From: Flavobacterium frigidimaris
Lineage (GTDB): Bacteria; Bacteroidota; Bacteroidia; Flavobacteriales; Flavobacteriaceae
Assembly: GCA_900129595.1 (NCBI GenBank)
Contig: FQWG01000001.1
Location: 372,001 to 436,000 of the forward strand
DNA length: 64,000 nt
Direction: 5' to 3'
The notes under the pieces are model-generated. The model did no database searches. It was not told the DNA's origin and saw nothing but the letters and a program-made list of their open reading frames with translations. Both the position numbers and the translations under genes were made by a program. Positions 47,824 through 56,926 of this stretch are shown here, piece by piece. The first letter of the stretch is position 1, and every line of letters starts with the position of its first letter.

Positions 47824-48148
47824 TTTATTGTTATTTAAACCAATTCTAAATTATGGCGCAAATGAACAATATTTTTTGTTATCTATCAACTGTAATGGTT
47901 TAATTTTTTTTAGAAAATACGCATTTAAACAAATGTTGAAAACACACTGAAACAAGCCGTTAAGAATTGTATTACTTAAAGTATTTGTTAAGTAAAAAAA
48001 GAACGACATTAGGTTTTAGATTTTAGATTTTAGATTTTAGATTTTAGATTTTAGATTTCCCATAACTTTGTCAAAGTTTGGCATCGAAGTTCACATTATC
48101 TAATTGACTCATTATCTAATTATCTAATTCAATTAACAATCAAACAAC
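47824..48148. other. Intergenic region with the TTTTAGA tandem repeat
   Basis: About 325 bases upstream of the leftward receptor and downstream of the leftward methyltransferase. No gene is visible. The receptor promoter should lie in 47824-47990. The remainder holds the heptamer array and TTATCTAATT-type low-complexity words. Confidence 0.45.
48014..48055 (+). repeat. Six perfect TTTTAGA heptamers
   Basis: Six uninterrupted copies of TTTTAGA. The period is not a multiple of three and the array is intergenic. Copy number is likely to vary by slippage. Confidence 0.95.
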
Positions 48149-48916
48149 CTATCCTTTCCTTCCATAAAGCAAGAGTCTCTTAAAAGAATAAATCGCGGGA
48201 AGTTTAGGGAAATACGCCGCAATTCTCTCCTTATAGGTTTTTATAAAAAGTTCTTGTTCATAGCCATCCAGACGTTCTATGTACGGAATCAAAGCTGAGC
48301 CTGATATAAAATTATAAAGCGTTTCGTGATCGTTGGCTATTATGGGATATACTTTTTGCAGGATCTGAATGTCTTCAAGTCCGCCATCAAAAAGTATTTG
48401 TGCATATTCGTCGATACTCAAAACCGGAGAATCTCTTTTGTAGCCTTTCAGATAAGATTTAAAAGGTTCTTCTTCTACCAATTCGGCAAGAATAACGTTG
48501 AGTTTATTTTCCGGCTGAACAGGCATTTGTACTGCAAATTGTCCTTTTGGGTTCACGAGATCTATTAATGCTGTAAATAAAGTTTCATGATCATTCGACC
48601 ATTGCAAAGCCGCATTACTAAAAATCAAATCCCATTTCTCTCCTGACGCCAGTGTTTCTTCTGTAGTTGCCTTCCTGAAATGCAAATTATCTGATTCTAA
48701 AGCTTTTGATTGATCCAGCATTTCTGCCGAAGAATCGACACCCAGAAAATCAGCCTCTTTGAATTTATCTGCTAAAATAGCCGTTTGTTCTCCCGTGCCA
48801 CAGCCTAAATCAATGGCTTTCATTCCGTTTACGGGTTTGATAAAATCAATCAGATCATAAAAAGGCTGATAACGAATATTTTTGAACTTATTATAAATTT
48901 CCGGATTCCAGGGCAT
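48149..48916 (-). CDS. SAM-dependent methyltransferase, Tam-like
   Basis: 255 residues of a class I methyltransferase. The SAM-binding Gly motif is AIDLGCGTGEQTAILA near residue 35, followed by the acidic residue in FLGVDSSAEML, then DLIFSNAALQWSND and FAVQMPV. NAALQW and the W-rich N-terminus (MPWNPEIYNKF) are characteristic of trans-aconitate 2-methyltransferase relatives, which methylate trans-aconitate at its carboxylate. Length fits that family. Exact substrate not proven. No operon partner is seen. Confidence 0.8.
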   Translation of the reverse strand: MPWNPEIYNKFKNIRYQPFYDLIDFIKPVNGMKAIDLGCGTGEQTAILADKFKEADFLGVDSSAEMLDQSKALESDNLHFRKATTEETLASGEKWDLIFSNAALQWSNDHETLFTALIDLVNPKGQFAVQMPVQPENKLNVILAELVEEEPFKSYLKGYKRDSPVLSIDEYAQILFDGGLEDIQILQKVYPIIANDHETLYNFISGSALIPYIERLDGYEQELFIKTYKERIAAYFPKLPAIYSFKRLLLYGRKG

Positions 48917-49233
48917 CTTGTGTCGTTTTATAATTTCATTTGATCAGGAAAATCCGTGATCAGCATAAAATTGGGTTACTAAAAACTAAGATACAAAATT
49001 CTCATGGGTTTTATAACGAGCTTTATCCGGCCATTCGCTATATCTTTTATTTTTCTAAAGAAAAAAAATAAAAGGATGCCGCTGCTGTCCGGGCTAGGGA
49101 TTTTGGATTTCAATAACAATAAAAAAAGACGAGACAACACGTATTTCTACGGTTTTTAGTAAAACGGTATTGTTGATTTGTAAATCATACGTTTTTATTA
49201 GTATGCCTTATAACAACAAAATAAGACTTTTGT
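48917..49233. other. Intergenic region holding a hairpin repeat element
   Basis: About 317 bases between two leftward genes, without a coding frame. Its main feature is the repeat element at 49018-49099. A short interrupted ACGGTTTTTAGTAAAACGGT dyad near 49149-49168 may belong to the end of the 49234 transcript. Confidence 0.4.
49018..49099. repeat. REP-like hairpin element
   Basis: A central imperfect hairpin (about 49042-49077, ATCTTTTATTTTT against AAAAATAAAAGGAT) is flanked by TATCCGGCCATTCGCTAT and TGCCGCTGCTGTCCGGGCT. This arrangement matches, to my recollection, a repeat dispersed in intergenic DNA of many Bacteroidota. Its function is not known. Confidence 0.5.
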
Positions 49234-49554
49234 TTATTCAACAAGCAACTCATTAATTTCTGTTATCAGTTCAAATTCATCCAAAGGAAACATTTCTAAC
49301 ACCATTTCTAAAATTAGCGCCACATTTATAGGCGAATATTTAATTGTAGCCGACGTTTGATGTGCGTCTTGTTCTAAGGCTATAATACATAATTTTATGA
49401 TTTCGGTAATCGTACAGCCCAGTTCATAATAATTAAGTACTTTAATTTGAGCCGTGTGAGTGCCTGTTTCATCGCCAGACGGAGTTAAAATATTGCAATA
49501 TTTGGCAGTTAATTTTCTAAGATTCTCTAATTTTTTGATTTCATTGGTTTTCAT
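49234..49554 (-). CDS. Hypothetical protein, 106 aa
   Basis: An entirely helical, soluble-looking protein: KKLENLRKLTAKYCNILTPSGDETG, then YYELGCTITEIIKLCIIALEQD, IKYSPINVALILEMVLEMFPLDEF and an acidic end. No signal peptide or membrane segment. It is divergent from the XRE regulator at 49761 with about 200 bases between, so the two may be functionally linked, for instance as regulator and target. I do not recognise the family. Confidence 0.7.
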   Translation of the reverse strand: MKTNEIKKLENLRKLTAKYCNILTPSGDETGTHTAQIKVLNYYELGCTITEIIKLCIIALEQDAHQTSATIKYSPINVALILEMVLEMFPLDEFELITEINELLVE

Positions 49555-49724
49555 GGCGTATATCGTTTTAGTTATCGCTTGTTAATCATTTTACAATTAA
49601 ACTTTTACTATTTCATCATAAGAAAAATTGTACTTTTGCATGACTCAGCGAAGAAAGAAATAGATTGCAGAGTACCCAATCATTTTTTGCCGTATTGTAC
49701 AGCGATAAATATGTTTTTTACATA

Positions 49725-49756
49725 TTGCGACTTATTACACTTAATTATTATCTTTG
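49725..49756 (+). promoter_or_regulatory. Bacteroidota-type promoter of the XRE gene
   Basis: TTG at 49725-49727 and TATCTTTG at 49749-49756 fit the -33/-7 consensus (TTG, TAnnTTTG) with a spacer of 21 bases. The predicted start of transcription falls close to the ATG at 49761, so the message would be leaderless or nearly so. Confidence 0.45.
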
Positions 49757-49760
49757 AATT

Positions 49761-50174
49761 ATGAGCACACTTACAAAACCAAATCATATAGGGCGAAAAA
49801 TCAGCCGTATTCGTGAACTTCGTGATATGAAACAAGAAGCTTTGGCACAAGCTTTAGGAACCAACCAACAAGCTGTATCTGCTATAGAAAATAGTGAAAC
49901 GATTGACGAAGAGAAACTTATTGCTGTGGCAAAAGCTTTGGGAGTAACTGTTGAAGCGATTAAAAATTTCTCAGACGAAGCCGCAATTAATTATTTCAAT
50001 AGTTTCACAGATAATGTTGTAACGACTGGAAGTATTTTTGCAAATAATTGTACGTTTAATCCTTTAGATAAATTGGTTGAATCTTATGATGAAAATAAAA
50101 AACTTTACGAACGTCTGTTGAAAGCAGAACAAGATAAAATTGAATATTTGGAGAAATTACTAAAAGAGAAGTAA
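49761..50174 (+). CDS. XRE-family helix-turn-helix regulator with C-terminal coiled coil
   Basis: 137 residues. The HTH domain (about 10-68) reads IGRKISRIRELRDMKQEALAQ, then LGTNQQAVSAIENSE and LIAVAKALGVTVEAIKNFS. A middle segment with NYFNSF and FANNCTFNPLDKL follows, then a short coiled coil (YDENKKLYERLLKAEQDKIEYLEKLL) for dimerisation. This layout is common for small Bacteroidota regulators, including ones on mobile elements. It probably represses its own promoter and the divergent gene at 49234-49554. Confidence 0.88.
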   Translation: MSTLTKPNHIGRKISRIRELRDMKQEALAQALGTNQQAVSAIENSETIDEEKLIAVAKALGVTVEAIKNFSDEAAINYFNSFTDNVVTTGSIFANNCTFNPLDKLVESYDENKKLYERLLKAEQDKIEYLEKLLKEK

Positions 50175-50201
50175 GATTTTTTAAAACATATACTAAATGA
50201 G

Positions 50202-50227
50202 AAAGAGGCTTATAGGTCTCTTTTTTT
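50202..50227 (+). terminator. Weak terminator after the XRE gene
   Basis: AAAGAG (50202-50207) pairs with CTCTTT (50218-50223), the stem running on by a wobble pair, followed by a T run to 50227. The stem is short, so confidence is moderate. Confidence 0.45.
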
Positions 50228-50380
50228 ATGCGTCATCATTAAATAGTAAGATAAAACTTTGTCCAAAATACATCTACTTCTGATGCAAAATCAGCAAATA
50301 ATATACTTTTACCCAGTTCGTCATAAATAAATATACTATTCATAAATTTTTCATTTTATGAAAACCCATAATCCATAAAA

Positions 50381-50413
50381 TAAAAAAAAAGACGATGCAT
50401 CATTATTGCATCG
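50381..50413 (-). terminator. Terminator of the phytochrome operon
   Basis: CGATGCA (50393-50399) pairs with TGCATCG (50407-50413). On the minus strand the stem is followed by CTTTTTTTTTATTTTA. It lies 28 bases past the phytochrome stop. Confidence 0.8.
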
Positions 50414-50440
50414 CCATATATTTTAAATAAAATAAAAATA

Positions 50441-52711
50441 TCAACTCAATGAATCTAAAGGATCACAAGGAAAGTAAATCGTGATCTCTGTGCCTTTATT
50501 TAGTTTTCCTTCGGCGCGGATATTGCCGTTGCAGGTTTGCATTATTTTTTTGCAAAGTGCGAGCCCAACGCCGGATCCGTCGTATTTTTCGAGCGTATGC
50601 AGTCTTGTAAATATTTTAAAAATTGATTCGGCATATTCTTGTTCGAAGCCTATCCCGTTGTCTGAAAATTTGACCCAATGGCAGTAGACTTTATTAGAGT
50701 ATTCGTTTATTTCTGCTTCTTTAGAACTTGTTATGGTAATCACGGGAAGCCGATCTAAGGAGGCGTATTTTAATGAGTTGTGCAGAATATTAGAAAAAAG
50801 CTGTTTCATTAAAAACGGAATCGCATGTACTTCCGGCAGGCTTTCGCACTCAAAAACGGCTTTGTTCTCGATAATGATTTCCTTCATTTCCTGCAGGGTC
50901 TCTTCGAAAATATAATTAAGACTCACCTTTTGAACGGATTCTTTTGTATGTTTTATTCGGGTATATTTCAGGATATCGACCAGTAAATTTTGCATTCTGT
51001 TGGCAGATTTGGTCACGCGCTGCAAAGAATCAATAATACTTACAGAAGGAATTTCATTAGTATCTGACAACACTTTTGATGTAATAAACTGAATTTTACG
51101 TAAAGGTTCCTGCAAATCATGTGTACTGATCCAGTTGATGTTTTCAAGTTCTGAATTGGTTTCTTTTAATACCTCATTCAAACTGCGGTATTTCTCTTCT
51201 TCCTCGCTCAGCAACAGCATAATGATCTGATTGTGCAGCGCATGTGCATAACTTGCCGCTGCATTAATTTCAGAATGCAGCCAGATACTGCTCTGGTTTT
51301 TTATAATCTGTTTCCATAAATTAAAGGAATTCCTGGGATGCAGCCCTTTGCTGTCTATAATTATCGCTTTCTCCGGATCTCCTGCCCAGCTTATTTCAGC
51401 AACAGTTTCTGGTTTGTACCAAATAATTGTGTTGCCATTGCCAAGTGAGTGATAAATAATACCCGAAACATCTTCGTAACCGTCTAAACCGGGAACAAAA
51501 TCACTGAGTTTATGGGTACTGAATGTTCTTGTATATTCAGAAGCATCTATAGCAGAGATAATTTTCTTTATTTTTTCGTCAGATGGCGTGAATCCGTTTT
51601 TATACATTTTATTCCCAATCGAAATCGAAACTCCTGCAGCATTACAAAGCTTTAGTAATTCAGGATGGTCACAGATGATTTTAAAAGATTCATGTACTAA
51701 CGGAAGATCTAAGGCAGTTAACCTTTCGAGTGCCCTGCTGGTTTTACGGGCAATTTCGTATTCGTCATTCGACTGTCGCAAATCGATCTGGGAGGTAATA
51801 AACTGTCCCTGAAGCTTGGCCGCGAGCCGAATTTCAGGAGATATATTTTTGGGTGAATAATGATGACAGGCAATCAGCCCCCACAAACGATTATGATGAA
51901 TAAGCGAAATGGTTAAGGTGGCACCAACACCCATATTTTTTAAGTATTCTACATGAATGGGCGAAGTACTTCTAAGAACAGAAAGACTTAAATCAAGATT
52001 TTTATCCGGCTCATCATCAATCGTAAAAATAGGAACCGGTTCGTAACCAATATCTGCTATTAATCGGATTTGATTTTTCATGTACAGTTCTCTTGCCTGC
52101 TTTGGAATGTCAGTATGCGGATAATGAAGTCCCAAAAAAGGTTCTAAATCTTCCCTCCTGCTTTCGGCATAAATTTCACCATTATAATCAGCGTCAAATC
52201 TATAAATCATAACGCGATCGTAACCGGTTATTTCCCGTGTTCCTTCGGCAACAAGTGCACATAAATCTTTCAGCGTCCGTGTATTGTTCATATCAGACAC
52301 AAACTGAATCGTTTGCGCATATATGTTAGCAAGTTGTTCTTTTCCAGCAGATTGTGGTTCTGCCTCCAGAATATAAATAGAATTGCTTTTATGAATCGTT
52401 ACCTGAAAATTTTTATCGATTAGGGTTATTTCAAGCGGAAAAACAAGCGGTACTTTACTGTCATGTATATAATCATGCAATTCTTTTTGTGCTTTTATGC
52501 CAAAAACGATATCGAATTTTTCTCCCAATATCTGATCAAAAGCCACATCGAGAAAATCTGAAATATTGGGTGTACAGAAATCAATTTTCCAATCTAAGGT
52601 TATGCCAAGCAAAAAACCATGCGGCTGAATACTTCCGGGAATGTGTATGGGTTCGTGCTCACAATTGGTTAGAGTGACCAAATCGCGGTTTACAATATCT
52701 TTAATTTTCAT
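50441..52711 (-). CDS. bphP: Bacteriophytochrome histidine kinase
   Basis: 756 residues in the order PAS, GAF, PHY, HisKA, ATPase. Cys17 in LTNCEHEPIHIPGSIQPHG is at the biliverdin-attachment position of bacteriophytochromes. The GAF domain carries YPHTDIPKQARELY, the DIP motif that holds the chromophore, and HHYSPKNISPEIR. The PHY domain spans about 320-500. The kinase part has the phospho-acceptor His in WISTHDLQEPLRKI near 530 and the ATPase boxes NILHNSLKYA, SDNGIGF and GSGVGLAL. It switches between red- and far-red-absorbing states and phosphorylates a response regulator. It overlaps the heme oxygenase gene by 11 bases. No output regulator is fused; the one at 56927-57379 is the obvious candidate partner. 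Confidence 0.95.
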   Translation of the reverse strand: MKIKDIVNRDLVTLTNCEHEPIHIPGSIQPHGFLLGITLDWKIDFCTPNISDFLDVAFDQILGEKFDIVFGIKAQKELHDYIHDSKVPLVFPLEITLIDKNFQVTIHKSNSIYILEAEPQSAGKEQLANIYAQTIQFVSDMNNTRTLKDLCALVAEGTREITGYDRVMIYRFDADYNGEIYAESRREDLEPFLGLHYPHTDIPKQARELYMKNQIRLIADIGYEPVPIFTIDDEPDKNLDLSLSVLRSTSPIHVEYLKNMGVGATLTISLIHHNRLWGLIACHHYSPKNISPEIRLAAKLQGQFITSQIDLRQSNDEYEIARKTSRALERLTALDLPLVHESFKIICDHPELLKLCNAAGVSISIGNKMYKNGFTPSDEKIKKIISAIDASEYTRTFSTHKLSDFVPGLDGYEDVSGIIYHSLGNGNTIIWYKPETVAEISWAGDPEKAIIIDSKGLHPRNSFNLWKQIIKNQSSIWLHSEINAAASYAHALHNQIIMLLLSEEEEKYRSLNEVLKETNSELENINWISTHDLQEPLRKIQFITSKVLSDTNEIPSVSIIDSLQRVTKSANRMQNLLVDILKYTRIKHTKESVQKVSLNYIFEETLQEMKEIIIENKAVFECESLPEVHAIPFLMKQLFSNILHNSLKYASLDRLPVITITSSKEAEINEYSNKVYCHWVKFSDNGIGFEQEYAESIFKIFTRLHTLEKYDGSGVGLALCKKIMQTCNGNIRAEGKLNKGTEITIYFPCDPLDSLS

Positions 52712-53312
52712 TTTTGATCGTCTTCAGAAAATGATTATGAATACAATCAAAAGCATAAACAGCGCCGTCGATAATTTCTTCTTCGCAGTTGTGCTTTTCT
52801 TGATATTCTGTCAGTGCGCTTAAAAAACCTTTCCAGTAACTGCCTGTTTTATTACCATATCCGGCAAAATATGAAACTCCGTTCTGGTTGCTTAACACCG
52901 GAATGGTTTCAATATTTTTAAGAATATACCTTCCGCCAAGCGAGGATCCTTCTACAACATATACTATTCCAATTGCAAAGGGAATACTAATGTCATGATC
53001 TCTAAAAACGGCATTTGACCCTGTGATTTTATAGTTCAGAAAATCAAGATCATTTTCGATCAGATGCATTTTTTTTCTTTCTTCCAAATCAGGAAAAACA
53101 GCTGATAACAAAGGAAAAATATGATCTTGCGTACTTTTGTGCACCTCATACATAAGCGCCAGATAATGGCAATAATCGCTTATTTGAAGATCAGGTGAAA
53201 GTATAGAAGAAGAAACTGGTAAATTTTCCAGATTTTTATGCGCGTTGGCAGTTTGATTTTTTAGTCTTTCTAAAAAGCTAATCGGTGTTGTAAAACCCGG
53301 ATTTGTTGTCAT
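52701..53312 (-). CDS. bphO: Biliverdin-producing heme oxygenase
   Basis: 203 residues of the bacterial heme-oxygenase fold. The proximal heme ligand is the His in NQTANAHKNLENLP near residue 24, and the distal helix is recognisable from YVVEGSSLGGRYILK, with the conserved Gly pair over the heme. It opens heme to biliverdin, iron and CO, supplying the chromophore of the phytochrome encoded immediately after it; the 11-base overlap of the two genes shows coupling. No signal peptide, so cytoplasmic. Confidence 0.93.
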   Translation of the reverse strand: MTTNPGFTTPISFLERLKNQTANAHKNLENLPVSSSILSPDLQISDYCHYLALMYEVHKSTQDHIFPLLSAVFPDLEERKKMHLIENDLDFLNYKITGSNAVFRDHDISIPFAIGIVYVVEGSSLGGRYILKNIETIPVLSNQNGVSYFAGYGNKTGSYWKGFLSALTEYQEKHNCEEEIIDGAVYAFDCIHNHFLKTIKNEN

Positions 53313-53494
53313 GATAAGAAAAAGTAAGTAATAATTTTTTAGTAAACGAAATATGTTGCTGATGGGTAAAATTCAGTAATGTCAAAAAACAAATGATATA
53401 ACTTCAGCATTCGGTTACATCATTTTGGTGGTTATGCTTTATCAGGATACCCAATAGTATCAGGGAAATTTATATTTCCTAAAATACTTTACTA

Positions 53495-56400
53495 TTAAAT
53501 GGGGATTATAATATGAAATTCTGCCCCAATATTTTCTTCGGCTTTTGAGAAGATAATTCCTTTATGATTTTCTACAATTTTTTTTCCAATAGCAAGGCCA
53601 ATTCCCGTTCCGGTATAGACTTCATTGTTGTGTAATCGTTGGAAGATGGTAAAAATTTTATTCTCGTATTGTTTATTAAAACCTATGCCGTTGTCTTTTA
53701 CGATGATTTCACAATAGGCTAAAGCAGCATCCAAAACAGGATATTTTTTAACCTGCCTGGCAGTCATTGTATGTGAGTTAATTTCGATTTTAGAAATCGA
53801 ACCGTCATTTTTATAAAACTTAAGGGCATTGCTTAACAGGTTATAAAAAAGCTGGTTCATTTGCAACGGAATCGCATTAATTACAGGCAATTGCCCTACT
53901 TTAATTTCAAGATCACGCTCTTCAATCATCAACTCAAAATCAGTCAGAATATCGGTTATAATCGCATTCAGGTCTGTTTTTACAAACTGTCTTTCAGGAT
54001 TATTAAGATATGAGTAGGCCAGTAAATCTTTTATCAGGGTATTCATTCTGATAGAGGATTTGCTTATTTTTTCGATTAAGAGTAATGCTTCGCCAGAAAT
54101 TTTTTCATCCATTTCGAGAAGCCTGCTAATAAACATCAGTATTTTACGCAAAGGTTCCTGCAGATCATGGCTCGCTACATAAGCATATTCCTGCAGCTGC
54201 ACATTGGCGTCGTGCAAATTTTTGATCGAACTTTCGAGTTCTTTGTTAGAAGTTAGCAAATCAGCCGTACGTTCTTCTACTTTTGCTTCAAAACCGCTTG
54301 ATAATACCTGCAATCTCTTTTCGATAATTCGGCGTTCTGTAATGTCTTCAATAGCCAGTAAAATCAATTGTTCTTTGCTGGTTTCATTCGTAACCTGCCT
54401 GGCGTTTAGCAACATGACACTTTCGCCGTAAGGCAAAAGATTTACAGAGATTTGATAGTCATCAAGTTGTGTTTTTTCGGGCAATACTTTTTCAAGCATC
54501 GCACGCATCGGAATGTTATCAAAAAGATGATTCTGTATTTCGTAAATCAGCTTTCCGGTGGCTTCTTCTTTGGTGATATTGTATTTTTTAGAAAATGCCC
54601 TGTTGATATTTTTTATTCTTAAATTAGTGTCCAGCACTACGATAGGTTCTCTTAGAGTTGCTACAATAGCCTCAGTATAATTTTTAGAAATATTGATTTG
54701 CTGCTGCTTGTTCAGGAGTTCCTGATTGATTTGCAAAAGCTCTTCGTTACTCGACTGCAACTCTTCTTTTGAGGTTTCCAGTTCTTCATTCAGACTTTGC
54801 AGTTCCTCGCTCCCACTCAGCAATTCTTCATTGGCGCTTTGCAATTCTTCATTCGATGCTTCCTGCTCTTCGCTAATGGCATTTACATCGTCGTGTATTT
54901 TGGCGAGTTCTTTTTCGAGTTGCGCAATTCTTCTCAAATTCAAATTCTCACGTATTTCCTCTGCCGTAAATTCAGTTGAAACTATTTGTTCTTTCTGTAT
55001 CACTGTTTTATAAAACAATACTAAAAAATACGGTTCCGAAGTATCTTCTAAGGGTTGGATTTCAATCGTAATTTCGCTTATTGTTCCTTTATTTTTTACC
55101 TGAATACCTTCTTTTATTACCAGAGCATTTGTTTCTTTGGCTTTGTGCCAGGTATTTCGAAGTTCAAAAGCCAAACCTTCGCGAGTCATTTTCAGCAAAT
55201 TAAAAGTCGGTTTTCCTGTCGAAAGCTCTATAAATTCAGCTATTGAAGCGTTGATATGAACAATATCCATTTGTTCGTTTACAATAACGCTGGCCGGAGT
55301 ATATTTAGAAATTAATAATGATTCGGCACTTTTTCTAAAATCTTCCTTGACGATCTCTTTTCTCAGAATATCTGTTTTTAAATTTTTTAATTTATCATTT
55401 CCACCCATTCCGGAATGTACAAATCTGCCTGAAACCTGTTTTCGGGTATAAATTTTTCCCGCTTTTTCGAAAGGCTGAAAAAGTTCTGCCGCGGGAACAG
55501 CCGTTTCTGATTTTCCCAAAAGCAAAAATCCGTTTTCTTTTAAAGCATAATGAAAAGTAGTCAGTGATTTCTTTTGCAAAAACGAATCCATGTAAATAAA
55601 AACATTGCGACACGTAATCAGGTCCATTTTGGCAAAAGGAGGATCCGTCAGAAAATTATGGACAGCAAAAATGCATAGATCCCTAATTTGTCTTTTAATT
55701 TTATATCCGTTGGTATTGGCAGTAAAATATTTGGTCAGAATGGTTTCAGAAACATTTCGCATTTGCGATTTTCTGTAAAATCCAATTCGGGCTTTGGCAA
55801 TAGCCACTTCTGAAATATCCGAAGCAAAAATCTGAATTTCTTTTCCCTCCAGATTTTCACCTAAAAATTCATGAAGCGCAATAGCAAGTGTATAGGCTTC
55901 TTCGCCTGTAGAACAACCTGCAATCCAGATGCGTATGCAATTTTCCTCTGTTACCCTGTTTATCATTAACGGAAATACTTTTTCTCTCATAATCTGAAAG
56001 ATTTTAGTATCCCTGAAAAACTCTGTGACGGGAATCAGTAAATCATTGAATAAATCCTGAGGTGCCAGTTTATCGCCCTGCAAAACTTTAAGATAATCCC
56101 TGAGACTGACGATTTTACTCAGCGCCATTCTTCTGGCAATACGGCGCCGTATGGTACTTTGCTTATAATAGGTAAAATCGACTCCGCTGTGGTGACGCAA
56201 AATTTTGATGATTTCCTGAAATACGATTTCATCATTGGGATCATTTTCTTCGCCGTCTAAAACTGTTGATTTAGAAAGTTCGATTAATTTCTGCACAATT
56301 TGAGTGGGTGATAATACATAATCAACCACACCGGCATTGATTGCGTTCTGTGGCATTTCGTTATTTGCAGCGTCAATATCCTGCGCGAAAGTAATGCCTC

Positions 56401-56860
56401 CGTGTTTTTTGATTGCTTTAAGGCCAATAGTGCCATCAGATCCGTTTCCTGATAATAATACACCATATGCCAGATCGAGATGCACTTCGGCAAGGGAATT
56501 AAAAAACACATCGATTGCCTGATTTTTGGTGTCTTTTACTCGCGGACTTAACTTTAAAACGCCATCATAAGAGGTCAGCATTTTATTTTCCGGAATGACA
56601 TAAATATTGTTGGGGGCCAAATGAATATCATCAGTGATTTCATTTATTGGAATTTTCGCTACGCGCGAAAGTAATTCTGTGAGCATACTATCATGCAGCG
56701 GATGTAAATGCTGTACAATAACATACGCCATTTCAGAATCAAAAGGAATGGCATCAATAAATTGTCTGAAAGCCTCTAATCCTCCTGCCGAAGCACCAAT
56801 ACCTACAATAGGAAAATCCTGTGCTGTAGCCTGCGGCAAATTGTTTTTCTGCGTATGCAT
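53495..56860 (-). CDS. CheB-CheR-PAS hybrid histidine kinase
   Basis: 1121 residues. A CheB methylesterase domain (about 14-195) has the catalytic set in VGIGASAGGLEA (Ser), VQHLHPLHD (His) and LSGNGSDGTIGL (Asp), and no receiver domain. CheR follows (about 210-480: HHSGVDFTYYKQSTIRRRIARRM, WIAGCSTGEEAYTLAI, CRNVFIYMD). Next come a PAS-like part, a long coiled coil of SNEELQSANEEL-type heptads (about 653-725), another PAS (about 735-850), HisKA with His in VASHDLQEPLRKIL near 897, and the ATPase domain with NLLSNALKF and GTGIGLAI. Such proteins occur away from chemotaxis operons and couple methylation-type chemistry to a kinase. It is 66 bases downstream of the response regulator gene. Confidence 0.93.
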   Translation of the reverse strand: MHTQKNNLPQATAQDFPIVGIGASAGGLEAFRQFIDAIPFDSEMAYVIVQHLHPLHDSMLTELLSRVAKIPINEITDDIHLAPNNIYVIPENKMLTSYDGVLKLSPRVKDTKNQAIDVFFNSLAEVHLDLAYGVLLSGNGSDGTIGLKAIKKHGGITFAQDIDAANNEMPQNAINAGVVDYVLSPTQIVQKLIELSKSTVLDGEENDPNDEIVFQEIIKILRHHSGVDFTYYKQSTIRRRIARRMALSKIVSLRDYLKVLQGDKLAPQDLFNDLLIPVTEFFRDTKIFQIMREKVFPLMINRVTEENCIRIWIAGCSTGEEAYTLAIALHEFLGENLEGKEIQIFASDISEVAIAKARIGFYRKSQMRNVSETILTKYFTANTNGYKIKRQIRDLCIFAVHNFLTDPPFAKMDLITCRNVFIYMDSFLQKKSLTTFHYALKENGFLLLGKSETAVPAAELFQPFEKAGKIYTRKQVSGRFVHSGMGGNDKLKNLKTDILRKEIVKEDFRKSAESLLISKYTPASVIVNEQMDIVHINASIAEFIELSTGKPTFNLLKMTREGLAFELRNTWHKAKETNALVIKEGIQVKNKGTISEITIEIQPLEDTSEPYFLVLFYKTVIQKEQIVSTEFTAEEIRENLNLRRIAQLEKELAKIHDDVNAISEEQEASNEELQSANEELLSGSEELQSLNEELETSKEELQSSNEELLQINQELLNKQQQINISKNYTEAIVATLREPIVVLDTNLRIKNINRAFSKKYNITKEEATGKLIYEIQNHLFDNIPMRAMLEKVLPEKTQLDDYQISVNLLPYGESVMLLNARQVTNETSKEQLILLAIEDITERRIIEKRLQVLSSGFEAKVEERTADLLTSNKELESSIKNLHDANVQLQEYAYVASHDLQEPLRKILMFISRLLEMDEKISGEALLLIEKISKSSIRMNTLIKDLLAYSYLNNPERQFVKTDLNAIITDILTDFELMIEERDLEIKVGQLPVINAIPLQMNQLFYNLLSNALKFYKNDGSISKIEINSHTMTARQVKKYPVLDAALAYCEIIVKDNGIGFNKQYENKIFTIFQRLHNNEVYTGTGIGLAIGKKIVENHKGIIFSKAEENIGAEFHIIIPI

Positions 56861-56926
56861 GATTTCAATTTTTAGGTATTAAGTAATATAAATCAATGCA
56901 GATATTACAATTGTGTGTGCCTGAAA

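Noticed and set aside
50239..50343. 34-codon minus-strand frame between the XRE gene and the phytochrome
   Set aside because: It lies after the phytochrome terminator, is very short, and has no promoter or family resemblance.
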